The notes under the pieces were generated by a model that made no database searches, was not told the DNA's origin, and saw only the letters and a list, made by a program, of their open reading frames with translations. The position numbers and the translations under genes were made by a program. Shown piece after piece: positions 20,832-28,604 of a stretch of 64,000 nucleotides of DNA. This stretch comes from Bradyrhizobiaceae bacterium Ga0074131 (GTDB taxonomy: Bacteria > Pseudomonadota > Alphaproteobacteria > Rhizobiales > Xanthobacteraceae), in NCBI GenBank assembly GCA_001464035.1, contig LNEC01000020.1:53533-117532 (forward strand), written 5' to 3'. Every line of letters begins with the position of its first letter. Position 1 is the first letter of the stretch.

Positions 20832-21013
20832 CAGCCTGGCAATCTGACGCCGACGGTCGCGCCACGTCGCGGGGTTTCGCATGCCGGAGCTTGGACATGC
20901 ACGCGTCTTGTGAAAATCTTGCGCGTGGAAAAATCCGGTTTTGCTCGCCGCGATGACGGCTGGCGGCCGGTGGGTTCCACCCTGTTCAATTCATTCAAGG
21001 AGCAGCCACACCC

Positions 21014-21643
21014 ATGATCCTGATCGGCCAATACGACTCCCCCTTCGTCCGCCGCGTCGCCATCGCGCTGCGGCTCTACGGGCTCGCCTTTGAGCACCGG
21101 CCGTGGTCGACCTTCGGCGACGCGGAGAAACTGGCGGCGTTCAATCCGCTGCGCCGGGTGCCGACGCTGGTGCTCGACGGCGGCGAGGTGCTGATCGAGA
21201 GCGCCGCGATGCTGGATTATCTCGACGAGCTGGTCGGGCCGGACAAGGCGATGATCGCCGCAAGCGGGCCGGCGCGCCGCCATGGCTTGAAAATCGCCGC
21301 GCTGGGCAGCGGGCTGGCCGACAAGGCGGTCAGCCTGCTCTACGAGCGGGTGCTGCGCACGGAGCAGCTGCATATTTGGGTCGAGCGCTGCCAGGCCCAG
21401 ATCGGCGCTGTGCTCGAGGTGCTGGAACAGGAACGCGCCAGCGTGGCGACACCGTTCTGGTTCGGCGACCGCATCGGCCATGCCGATATTGCGGTGGCCT
21501 GCGCGCTGCGCTTTACCGGCGAGGCGCATCCGGCGCTGTTGCCGGCGGCGCGCTATCCCGCGCTGACGGCGCACGCCGCGGCTTGCGAAAAGCTGCCGCC
21601 GTTTCGCGAGATCGTGCAGAAGCTCGACCCCCCGAAGGGGTGA
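21014..21643 (+). CDS. glutathione S-transferase family protein
   Basis: A 209-residue GST. The thioredoxin-like domain (1-80) starts MILIGQYDSPFVRRVAIAL with the Ser at the catalytic position and has RVPTLVLDGGEVLIES with the cis-Pro and glutathione-binding Glu-Ser. The all-helical domain (90-200) has the FGDRIGHADIAVACAL motif. It stands alone upstream of the 6S RNA locus, and its function is probably detoxification. Confidence 0.9.
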   Translation: MILIGQYDSPFVRRVAIALRLYGLAFEHRPWSTFGDAEKLAAFNPLRRVPTLVLDGGEVLIESAAMLDYLDELVGPDKAMIAASGPARRHGLKIAALGSGLADKAVSLLYERVLRTEQLHIWVERCQAQIGAVLEVLEQERASVATPFWFGDRIGHADIAVACALRFTGEAHPALLPAARYPALTAHAAACEKLPPFREIVQKLDPPKG

Positions 21644-21737
21644 GCGAGAGAGGGCTCGCTCTTGCCCCTCAAGGGTCCACCGGGAGAGGGAAGGATAAAG
21701 GGGGCAGTCCCCGAAGACCGGGTGTTAGCGCTGGCGG

Positions 21738-21900
21738 TTTGGTCCCGTCATGGTTACATTGGCGGGGCGAAGCTGTGTCGCGCGTCAGGAGCCATATATC
21801 CCCGGGGCCTTATCGATCCTTCCGGGAACTGTCCCTGGCCGGGTCCGTGGATCCGGTCATATGGTGCCCACCTACTTTCGTAGGGAACTCCGGGATCGAG
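21738..21900 (+). ncRNA. ssrS: 6S RNA (regulator of RNA polymerase)
   Basis: A non-coding segment of about 160 bases directly upstream of 5-FTHF cyclo-ligase, the conserved location of 6S RNA in proteobacteria. The ends pair: GGTCCCG (21741-21747) with CGGGATC (21891-21897). Inside, CCATAT (21792-21797) pairs with ATATGG (21859-21864 region), and GATCC/GGATC close an apical arm with a CCGGGA/TCCCTGG hairpin. The result is a long rod with internal bubbles. A small hairpin CCTAC/GTAGG lies at 21871-21884. The exact 5-prime and 3-prime ends are estimates. Confidence 0.72.
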
Positions 21901-21940
21901 TGCTCCAACGGCCATCGCGGCTTCGCACTTTTTGTTTTTT
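21899..21940 (+). terminator. possible terminator after 6S RNA
   Basis: AGTGC (21899-21903) pairs with GCACT (21925-21929), and an inner GCC/GGC pair is present. A T-rich run (21929-21940) follows. It would end most 6S transcripts while allowing some read-through into the next gene. Confidence 0.55.
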
Positions 21941-21968
21941 GCCGTTTGTTGCCATAGGTCCATCCGCT

Positions 21969-22547
21969 TTGCCGACCGAGCGATCGAAGGCCGATCTTCG
22001 CACCGCGGCTCTCGCAAAGCGCGATGCGCTGAGCGACAAAAAGCGCGCCTCCGCGGCGCGGGCCGTCGCCGAGCGCGGCCTGCCGATCGAGATCACGCCG
22101 GGCACGATCGTCGCCGGTTATTCGCCGATCCGCAGCGAGATCGATCCGGTTCCCCTGATGCGGATGCTGGCCGCGCGCGGCGCGCGGCTGGCGCTGCCGG
22201 CGGTGCTGGCGCGCGGCAAGTCGCTGGCCTTTCGCGCCTGGTCGCCCGACGACCGGCTGATGTTGGGGCCGCTCGGCATTCTCGAGCCGTCGCCCGCCGC
22301 CGCCGAACTCGTTCCCGACCTCATGCTGGTGCCGCTGGCGGCGTTCGACCGGCTCGGGCATCGCATCGGCTATGGCGCCGGCCATTACGACCACACGCTG
22401 GCGCATTTGCGCAAGGCGAAAGCCGTCACGGCGATTGGGCTTGGGTTCGCGGCGCAGGAAATCGAGGCGGTGCCCGCGTTGTCGCACGACGTCGCGCTGG
22501 ATTATGTGCTAACGGAAACCGCGATGTTCGATTTCCGGAGTTCATGA
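21969..22547 (+). CDS. 5-formyltetrahydrofolate cyclo-ligase
   Basis: A protein of about 192 residues converting 5-formyl-THF to 5,10-methenyl-THF with ATP. It has the KADLRTAALAKRDAL start region, SPIRSEIDPVPLM, and the C-terminal LVPLAAFDRLGHRIGYGAGHYD motif, which includes the Mg-ATP loop. No ATG fits: the frame is open back through the 6S RNA region. A TTG at 21969 gives the usual length and is proposed as the start; a TTG at 21939 is possible. Its stop overlaps the start of the next gene (ATGA). Confidence 0.88.
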   Translation: MPTERSKADLRTAALAKRDALSDKKRASAARAVAERGLPIEITPGTIVAGYSPIRSEIDPVPLMRMLAARGARLALPAVLARGKSLAFRAWSPDDRLMLGPLGILEPSPAAAELVPDLMLVPLAAFDRLGHRIGYGAGHYDHTLAHLRKAKAVTAIGLGFAAQEIEAVPALSHDVALDYVLTETAMFDFRSS

Positions 22548-23374
22548 CTTTGCGCATTCTTTTCGTCGGGGACGTGGTCGGCCGGTCCGGCCGCACCGCT
22601 ATCGCAGAGCATCTGCCGGGCATGATCCGCGACTGGACGCTCGATCTCGTCGTCGTCAATGGCGAGAACGCCGCGGGCGGCTTCGGCATCACCGAGGCGA
22701 TCTACCAGGAATTCATCGACGCCGGCGCCGATGCGGTCACGCTCGGCAACCACGCCTGGGACCAGCGCGAGGCGCTGGTGTTCATCGAACGCGCGCCGCG
22801 GCTGGTTCGTCCGGCGAATTTTCCGAAGGGTGCGCCGGGCCGCGGCGCCGCTCTGGTCGACACCAAGAACGGCAAGCGCGCGCTGGTCGTCAACGCCATC
22901 GGCCGCGTCTTCATGACGCCGTTCGACGACCCGTTCGCGGTGCTCAACCGCGAACTCGAAGCCTGTCCGCTGCGCGAGGCCGCCGACGCCGTCGTGGTCG
23001 ATTTCCACTGCGAGGCGTCGAGCGAAAAGCAGGGCATCGGATTTTTCTGCGACGGCCGCGCCAGTCTCGTGGTCGGCACCCACACCCATGTGCCGACATC
23101 GGACCATCAGATTCTCGCCGGCGGCACCGCCTACATGACCGACGCCGGCATGACCGGCGATTACGATTCGATCATCGGCATGCAGAAGGAAGAACCGCTG
23201 CGGCGTTTTACCACCGGCATTCCGTCGGGGCGGTTCGAGCCGGCCGGCGGCGTCGCGACACTCAGCGGCGTCGCCGTCGAGACCGACGATGCCACGGGCC
23301 TCGCGCTGCGGATCGCGCCGGTGCGGATCGGCGGCCGGCTGGAGCCGACGCTGCCGGGATTTTGGGTGGGTTAG
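22544..23374 (+). CDS. metallophosphoesterase, YmdB family (TIGR00282)
   Basis: A 276-residue calcineurin-like phosphoesterase of the YmdB type, a cytoplasmic cyclic-nucleotide phosphodiesterase in the characterised members. The metal ligands are readable: GDVVGRSGR (about 8-16), NGENAAGG (about 36-43), GNHAWDQ (about 67-73), DFHCEASSEK (about 152) and GTHTHVPTSD (about 178-187). Length is normal. It is translationally coupled to the cyclo-ligase gene, a conserved pairing in alphaproteobacteria. Confidence 0.92.
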   Translation: MTLRILFVGDVVGRSGRTAIAEHLPGMIRDWTLDLVVVNGENAAGGFGITEAIYQEFIDAGADAVTLGNHAWDQREALVFIERAPRLVRPANFPKGAPGRGAALVDTKNGKRALVVNAIGRVFMTPFDDPFAVLNRELEACPLREAADAVVVDFHCEASSEKQGIGFFCDGRASLVVGTHTHVPTSDHQILAGGTAYMTDAGMTGDYDSIIGMQKEEPLRRFTTGIPSGRFEPAGGVATLSGVAVETDDATGLALRIAPVRIGGRLEPTLPGFWVG

Positions 23375-23463
23375 CCCAGCCGCTCGCTTTCAGGTGGAAT
23401 GGCCGATTTTGCTGCTCATTTAGTGGCGATCAACGCGGGCATTGGCTTTCCAACGAAGAAGTG

Positions 23464-23487
23464 TTATATAATATCGATATCATATAT
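23464..23487. promoter_or_regulatory. AT-rich palindrome, probable VapBC operator
   Basis: Two 12-base halves, TTATATAATATC and GATATCATATAT, are inverted repeats with ten of twelve positions matching. They end immediately before the antitoxin start, as expected for autoregulation by the RHH antitoxin and its toxin. Confidence 0.7.
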
Positions 23488-23501
23488 CAATGGAGAGGAG
23501 C

Positions 23502-23717
23502 GTGCGAACATTGGTGGACGTCGGCGATAGCCAGCTTCAGGAGTTGGACGAATTGTCGAAAGAAGAAAAGCGGTCTCGTGCGGCGCTTATCCGTGAGGCG
23601 ATCGATGACTTTCTCGCGAAGCGACGTAGCAAACATGAGGGCGACGCGTTCGGCCTTTGGGGCAATCGGAAAGTTGACGGTTTGGTCTATCAGGAGAGGC
23701 TGCGCGGCGAATGGTGA
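23502..23717 (+). CDS. VapB-type antitoxin, ribbon-helix-helix
   Basis: An antitoxin of about 71 residues. Residues 1-45 form the ribbon-helix-helix: MRTLVDVGDSQLQELDEL, then RAALIREAIDDFL. The C-terminal tail with FGLWGNRKVDG is the part expected to wrap the toxin. The GTG at 23502 is favoured because GGAGAGG precedes it; an ATG at 23490 in the same frame would add four residues. It overlaps the toxin gene by seven bases, the usual arrangement for such pairs. Confidence 0.88.
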   Translation: MRTLVDVGDSQLQELDELSKEEKRSRAALIREAIDDFLAKRRSKHEGDAFGLWGNRKVDGLVYQERLRGEW

Positions 23718-24076
23718 AGGCGCTGGTCGATACCAACATCCTGGTCGACTACCTCAACGCTGTCCGCGAGGCGCGCACCGAACTTCAACGCTACACGGAA
23801 AAGGCAATCAGTATCATCACCTGGATGGAGGTGATGGTTGGAGCCGATGGCGATCTCGAAGCTCCGACGCGCAACTTTCTGAACAGCTTCGAGGTCGTGC
23901 CCGTCGACGAACAGATTGCGGAGTGTGCCGTCGGCCTTCGTCGCAGCCATCGGATCAAATTGCCTGATGCGATCATCTGGGCGACGGCGCAGGTACACGC
24001 GATGCTTCTCGTCACGCGCAACACCAAGGATTTCCCGGTCGACGATCCTGGCGTACGCACGCCTTACAGGCTGTAA
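23711..24076 (+). CDS. VapC-type PIN-domain toxin
   Basis: A 121-residue PIN ribonuclease. The acidic active-site residues are in place: Asp7 in LVDTNILVDYL, Glu40 in TWMEVMVG, Asp86 in LPDAIIWATA and the late TRNTKDF motif (about 102-108). It would cleave RNA, often tRNA or rRNA, unless bound by the antitoxin encoded just upstream. Length is normal and no frame damage is seen, so the pair looks functional. Confidence 0.92.
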   Translation: MVKALVDTNILVDYLNAVREARTELQRYTEKAISIITWMEVMVGADGDLEAPTRNFLNSFEVVPVDEQIAECAVGLRRSHRIKLPDAIIWATAQVHAMLLVTRNTKDFPVDDPGVRTPYRL

Positions 24077-24167
24077 GAACTCTGATGTTCGCAGCAGGAA
24101 AAACGTAGAAGCCCCAGGGCGGAGCGCTAGCTCACTTCGCCAATTCAACTGGCTTCGGACGGTATCG

Positions 24168-25928
24168 TCAGAGCTTGTACGCTGTGCGGAATCCGCCCCA
24201 GTGGCGGCCATTGACTCGGATCGGGACGTCGATCTCGCGCATCATGACGGTCTGGCCGTTGCCCATGTCGCGGGCGTAGCTCTGGATCAGATAGGCGCGC
24301 TGGTTGCGCGCGGCGGCGAGGCCCGCGGAATCGTCGAAGATGCGGCGGTTGCGGCTGTTCGCGGTGTTCCAGGCGACATCGCCTGGTCGTTGCGGATGCG
24401 AGTAGATCTTGTTGTGCACCGGCAGGTAGCCGTTGCGGTCGATCATGGCGCTGAACACCAGTCGCGGGTCCCTGGCGAGGAAGGCCTCCTGGAACGGCGG
24501 CAGTGCGCGGTCGGCCCAGTCCAGCATTCGGGTGCGGTACTGCACCGGATTGCTGCCGGCGATCTCGACGTAGTTTTCATCGAACATGTCGTCGGCGGAA
24601 ATGGCGCCGCTCCTGACGGCGTCCTCGAAAATCCTGGTCAGCGCGCGGCCGGCTTCCATCGCGCGGGTCACGGATTCGGTATTCTCGTCATGGATCGACC
24701 AGAGCTTGTCTTCGATCTTTTCCTTCAGCGCGGCATCCGCCGCCGCGAACCGCGCCCGGGCGCCGGCCTTTGAACGGTCCCTGATACGGATCCTGCACGC
24801 GCCGACATCGTGCAGCGTGGCATGGAGGGTTTCGTTCAGCGGCAGCCTTTCGGCGTCCGGTCCGCCGATCAGGATGCCATCGAGGGAGATTTCATAGGCC
24901 GTCGCCGTGATCGGGCCGCGCTCCGTCTGAACTTCTACGGCCAGATGGCAGGGCAGCGGTTGGCTCTTGTGCTGGTCCTTGCGCTCGTCCTGGCGCAGCA
25001 GCACCGCGCAGCGCGACTTCAGTTTCTGCGCGAACATCGTGACGGCCTTGCCGGCGCTGGCGACGCTTTCGCCGTGGGCTTCGGCCTCTTTGGTGACATG
25101 ATCGATTTCGGCGGCGCTCTCGCCGACCGCGACGATGAAGTTCGATGCGGTGGCGGCGTTGTCGGACATCTCGCTGGTGGTTTCGGTCTGCTCCGCCACC
25201 GCGCCATTGACGATGTCGAATACCGGGCGGATCGCCTCGATCGCCTGCGAAATCCGGTGCACCGCATCGACCGAGCCCGCTGCGTCCCTCTGCAGCGCGT
25301 CGATCTTCTTCGAGATCTCCTCGGTGGCGTTCTGGGTCTGCACCGCCAGCGCCTTGACCTCGGTGGCGACGACCGCGAAGCCGCGTCCGGCGGTCCCCGC
25401 CCGCGCCGCCTCGATGGTGGAATTGAGCGCCAGCAGCGTGGTCTGCCTGGCGATCTGCGCGATCAGATTGACGACATTGCCGATCGCGGCCGAGGATTCC
25501 CTCAGGCGGTCGACATTGAGGCTGGCTTCGCGGGCGGCGGCGCTGGCCTGGTCCGCGAGCTTGCTGGCGTCGCGCACCTGCGATCCGATGCCTTGCGCCG
25601 AATGGGTGAACTTGTCCGCGGCCAGCGAGAAGGTGGTTGCGGTGGACTGCGCGGCGCCGGCGCGCCCGGTCAGGGCGTCGGTGCGCTGGCGGATGGTGCA
25701 AAGCGTCGCCGCGGTGGCTTCAGCGCCGCCGGCGACCGAATGGGCCGCGCGCTCAAGCTGCCGGATCATGGCGCCCAGTTCGAGTTCAAGCAGTTCGAGG
25801 ATTTCCCTGGCCGAATCGCCTTCGGCATCGGTGGCAGCCTCGACCGCCACAGCGGGGCTGGAAGGCGCTGTCTCGAGGACGGACGCAGCCGGTCCCGGCA
25901 GTCGCTTTCGAAACAGACCGAATGCCAT
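24168..25928 (-). CDS. soluble methyl-accepting chemotaxis-like protein with PilZ-like and C-terminal sensor regions
   Basis: A 586-residue protein without any transmembrane segment. Residues about 35-310 are the coiled-coil signalling domain, with the hairpin tip around LLALNSTIEAARAGTAGRGFAVVATEVKALA. Residues about 330-410 resemble a PilZ domain (PCHLAVEVQTERGP, then EISLDG in place of the usual D/NxSxxG; no clear RxxxR), so c-di-GMP binding is doubtful. Residues about 440-586 form a sensor-like region with DRNGYLPVHN, NSRNRRIFDD and the end GRHWGGFRTAYKL, which recalls Cache-type domains. No che genes lie nearby. The order, signalling part first and sensor last, is the reverse of classical receptors. 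Confidence 0.85.
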   Translation of the reverse strand: MAFGLFRKRLPGPAASVLETAPSSPAVAVEAATDAEGDSAREILELLELELGAMIRQLERAAHSVAGGAEATAATLCTIRQRTDALTGRAGAAQSTATTFSLAADKFTHSAQGIGSQVRDASKLADQASAAAREASLNVDRLRESSAAIGNVVNLIAQIARQTTLLALNSTIEAARAGTAGRGFAVVATEVKALAVQTQNATEEISKKIDALQRDAAGSVDAVHRISQAIEAIRPVFDIVNGAVAEQTETTSEMSDNAATASNFIVAVGESAAEIDHVTKEAEAHGESVASAGKAVTMFAQKLKSRCAVLLRQDERKDQHKSQPLPCHLAVEVQTERGPITATAYEISLDGILIGGPDAERLPLNETLHATLHDVGACRIRIRDRSKAGARARFAAADAALKEKIEDKLWSIHDENTESVTRAMEAGRALTRIFEDAVRSGAISADDMFDENYVEIAGSNPVQYRTRMLDWADRALPPFQEAFLARDPRLVFSAMIDRNGYLPVHNKIYSHPQRPGDVAWNTANSRNRRIFDDSAGLAAARNQRAYLIQSYARDMGNGQTVMMREIDVPIRVNGRHWGGFRTAYKL

Positions 25929-26128
25929 GGGTTTCTCTCAGGGCAAAGAAATGTGAACGCATCCTCGCACGGGGGCGTGAAGTCATGGTTAAGAGGTTGT
26001 CGCCCGGGCCGGCCGCAGCCACTACCGCCGTACCGAAACGTCGTGCAATTCTTTGATTTTGGCGGATTACCGGCCTATAACGCCGCGCTTCCCTCCCATT
26101 TCCCAGGACGAATCCGAAAAGAGACCGC

Positions 26129-26875
26129 ATGGCCGGACATTCCCAGTTCAAGAACATCATGCACCGCAAGGGCCGGCAGGATGCCCAGAAGTCGAAACTG
26201 TTCTCCAAGCTGGCGCGGGAAATCACCGTCGCCGCCAAGATGGGCGCGCCGGATCCCGGCATGAACGCCCGGCTGCGCGCCGCGATCATCTCCGCCCGCC
26301 AGGAGAACATGTCGAAGGACTCGATCGAGCGCGCGGTGAAGAAGGCGACCGGCACCGAGGGCGAGAATTACGACGAGATCCGCTACGAGGGCTACGGCCC
26401 GGGCGGCGTCGCCGTGATCGTCGAGGCGCTGACCGACAACCGCAACCGCGCCGCCTCCGACATCCGGTCCTACTTCACCAAATCCGGCGGCAATCTCGGG
26501 GAAACCGGCTCGGTCGCCTTCATGTTCGATCGCACCGGAATCATCGAATACGACGCCAGGGTCGCCTCCGACGACGCCATGCTGGAAGCGGCGATCGAGG
26601 CGGGCGCCGACGACGTGGTCTCCAGCGAGAGCGGCCACGAAATCTACGCCTCGCAGGAAACCTTTCGCGACGTGGCCAAGGCGCTGGAGGCGAAATTCGG
26701 CGAAGCCCGCAAGGCGGCGCTGACCTGGAAACCGCAGAACACCGTGTCGGTCGACGACGAAACCGGCGAGAAGCTGCTGAAGCTGATCGACCTCTTGAAC
26801 GAGCATGACGACGTGCAGAACGTCTATGCCAATTTCGAGGTTTCGGACGCGCTGGTCGCCAGGATGGGCGGGTAG
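26129..26875 (+). CDS. yebC: YebC/PmpR-family DNA-binding regulator (TACO1 family)
   Basis: A 248-residue member of the YebC family, starting MAGHSQFKNIMHRKGRQDAQ and containing IRYEGYGPGGVAVIVEALTDN and the FTKSGGNLGETGSVAFMF motif, both nearly invariant in the family. Such proteins act on transcription or on translation of difficult peptide stretches. It lies just upstream of ruvC, the conserved place for this gene in many bacteria. Confidence 0.96.
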   Translation: MAGHSQFKNIMHRKGRQDAQKSKLFSKLAREITVAAKMGAPDPGMNARLRAAIISARQENMSKDSIERAVKKATGTEGENYDEIRYEGYGPGGVAVIVEALTDNRNRAASDIRSYFTKSGGNLGETGSVAFMFDRTGIIEYDARVASDDAMLEAAIEAGADDVVSSESGHEIYASQETFRDVAKALEAKFGEARKAALTWKPQNTVSVDDETGEKLLKLIDLLNEHDDVQNVYANFEVSDALVARMGG

Positions 26876-26961
26876 GCGGCGTCCGGGGCGGCCCCGCTTT
26901 CGCAGGGTATGACGCTCAGGACAGGTTTCGCCGACCCCGCTCCGGCGGTATCACTACCCCC

Positions 26962-27489
26962 ATGACAGCTCCGCCGATTCGCCATCCCGTCCGTATCCTC
27001 GGCATCGATCCTGGCCTGCGCCGCACCGGCTGGGGCGTGATCGAGATCGACGGCAACCGGCTGAGCTTCATCGGCTGCGGCTCGGTGGAGCCGCCCGACG
27101 GCCTGCCGCTGGCGAGCCGGCTGCTGGCGATCCATGAGGGCCTCGCCGCCGTGCTCGGCGACTTCCAGCCGCTGGAAGCCGCCGTCGAACAGACCTTCGT
27201 CAACAAGGACGGCGTCGCCACCTTGAAACTCGGCCAGGCGCGCGGGGTTGCGATGCTGGCGCCGGCGATGTTCGGGATACCGGTGGCCGAATACGCGCCC
27301 AACCAGGTGAAGAAGACCGTGGTCGGCGCCGGCCATGCCGACAAGAACCAGATTCTGGTGATGCTGAAAATCCTGCTGCCCAAGGCGGAGCCGAAATCGG
27401 CCGATGCCGCCGATGCGCTGGCGATCGCCATCACGCATGCGCATCACCGCGGCAGCGCCGCGCTGCGGCTGAGGGTGGTCGGCGCATGA
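26962..27489 (+). CDS. ruvC: Holliday junction resolvase RuvC
   Basis: A 175-residue endonuclease. The four acidic catalytic residues are visible: Asp in RILGIDPGLRRTGWG, Glu in EAAVEQTFVNKD, and the two in KSADAADALAIAITHAH. It cuts Holliday junctions bound by RuvAB during recombinational repair. Its stop overlaps the ruvA start by four bases (ATGA). Confidence 0.97.
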   Translation: MTAPPIRHPVRILGIDPGLRRTGWGVIEIDGNRLSFIGCGSVEPPDGLPLASRLLAIHEGLAAVLGDFQPLEAAVEQTFVNKDGVATLKLGQARGVAMLAPAMFGIPVAEYAPNQVKKTVVGAGHADKNQILVMLKILLPKAEPKSADAADALAIAITHAHHRGSAALRLRVVGA

Positions 27490-28083
27490 TCGGTAAACTG
27501 AAAGGCCTGATCGATTCCTACGGCGAGGATTTTGTCATTCTCGACGTCGGCGGCGTCGGCTACCAGGTGCATTGCTCGTCGCGGACACTGCAGGCGCTGC
27601 CGTCGCCTGGCGAGGCGGCCGCGCTGTCGATCGAGACTTATGTCCGCGAGGACCAGATAAAACTGTTCGGCTTTCGCAGCGATAGCGAGCGCGAATGGTT
27701 TCGCCTGCTGCAGACGGTGCAGGGCGTCGGCGCCAAGGTGGCGCTGGCGGTGCTCTCGACGCTGCCGCCGTCCGATCTCGCCAAAGGCGGCGGTGACGCG
27801 CACCCCGGGGGTCGGCCCGAAGGTCGCCGAACGCATCGTCACCGAACTGAAGGACCAGGCGCCGGCCTTCGCCAATGTCGATCCGGCGCTGGTGCACCTG
27901 TCCGGCGCGATCGACAACGACCGCGCCCCGCGCCCGGTCACCGACGCGATCTCCGCGCTGGTCAATCTCGGTTACGGCCCGCCGCAGGCGGCGGCCGCGA
28001 TTGCCGGAGCCTCGCGCCTTGCCGGCGAGGGGGCGGAAACTGCGCAGCTCATCAAGCTGGGGCTGAAGGAGCTGGCGAAGTGA
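27486..28083 (+). pseudogene. ruvA: ruvA interrupted by an internal deletion and frameshift
   Basis: The first frame gives RuvA residues 1-98: the OB domain MIGKLKGLIDSYGEDFVILD and the first helix-hairpin-helix LQTVQGVGAKVALAVL, up to PPSDLA. After that the frame turns to nonsense. The second helix-hairpin-helix (TRTPGVGPKVAERIVTEL) and domain III (ending LIKLGLKELAK) continue in the +1 frame from about 27793 to 28083. Compared with the family, six to seven residues (about NAIALQD) are missing at the junction near 27783-27790, consistent with a 20-base deletion. No slippery sequence is present. The gene would not yield full-length RuvA. Either it is truly broken or the assembly has an error here. 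Confidence 0.85.
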
Positions 28084-28604
28084 GCGCGAAAGTGCCAGCC
28101 CCTAAGGAGGCGATGCAGCAGCCACTGCGCCATCATCCCTTTTTTTACATTGGCGGCATTTTCTTGAATGCCGTGGTGTTCTTGGCCGTTGGTCCGCTGG
28201 TAGGTGGAATTGTACTGGTGGCGGTATCGTCAATGTTGACGTATTCGATTGCGGTTCTATTTGGCTATATAGCTTTCTTTTTCATCTCAGGGCCCACCAG
28301 CTATTTCATTGCCTCTCCGACGGCTGTTGTTACAGGGACAATTGTTGGGATTGCCTCCATCTGGATCAAGTCCAATCGCGCGCTTTACACGGTTGCGGCC
28401 GGTGCCGGAGCAATAGTATCCATGGTCCTTCTCACCAGATCCGAATTCCTCATGAAGGATCAAGCACTGGCTCCTTCACTCGTTAGCTTCGCTGTTTCCG
28501 GGGCCATCGCTGCTTTGGTTTGTATGCGTCTCGCGAAGCCTTTTCGTCTTTCCGCGCCACCCGACCCCGGTTCGTCCGACCAGTTGATGGCCAGGTCGAA
28601 ATGA
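28080..28604 (+). CDS. small multi-pass membrane protein between ruvA and ruvB
   Basis: A 174-residue protein not recognised. It has about five hydrophobic helices (near residues 22-40, 44-65, 70-88, 100-120 and 140-160) and little charge outside the ends. The GTG at 28080 overlaps the ruvA stop; an ATG at 28113 has AAGGAGG only two bases upstream, which is too close to be ideal. Base composition is clearly less GC-rich than the flanking ruv genes, so a later insertion into the ruv operon is likely. Its stop overlaps the ruvB start (ATGA), so it is cotranscribed and coupled with ruvB. Confidence 0.75.
   Translation: MSAKVPAPKEAMQQPLRHHPFFYIGGIFLNAVVFLAVGPLVGGIVLVAVSSMLTYSIAVLFGYIAFFFISGPTSYFIASPTAVVTGTIVGIASIWIKSNRALYTVAAGAGAIVSMVLLTRSEFLMKDQALAPSLVSFAVSGAIAALVCMRLAKPFRLSAPPDPGSSDQLMARSK

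Noticed and set aside
27780..27800. Programmed ribosomal frameshift in ruvA
   Set aside because: No slippery heptamer is present, and six to seven conserved residues are missing, which a frameshift would not explain.
27486..28604. A single 372-codon open frame starting as RuvA
   Set aside because: Residues after about 98 are nonsense until the membrane protein begins; RuvA continues in another frame. It is an artefact of the deletion.
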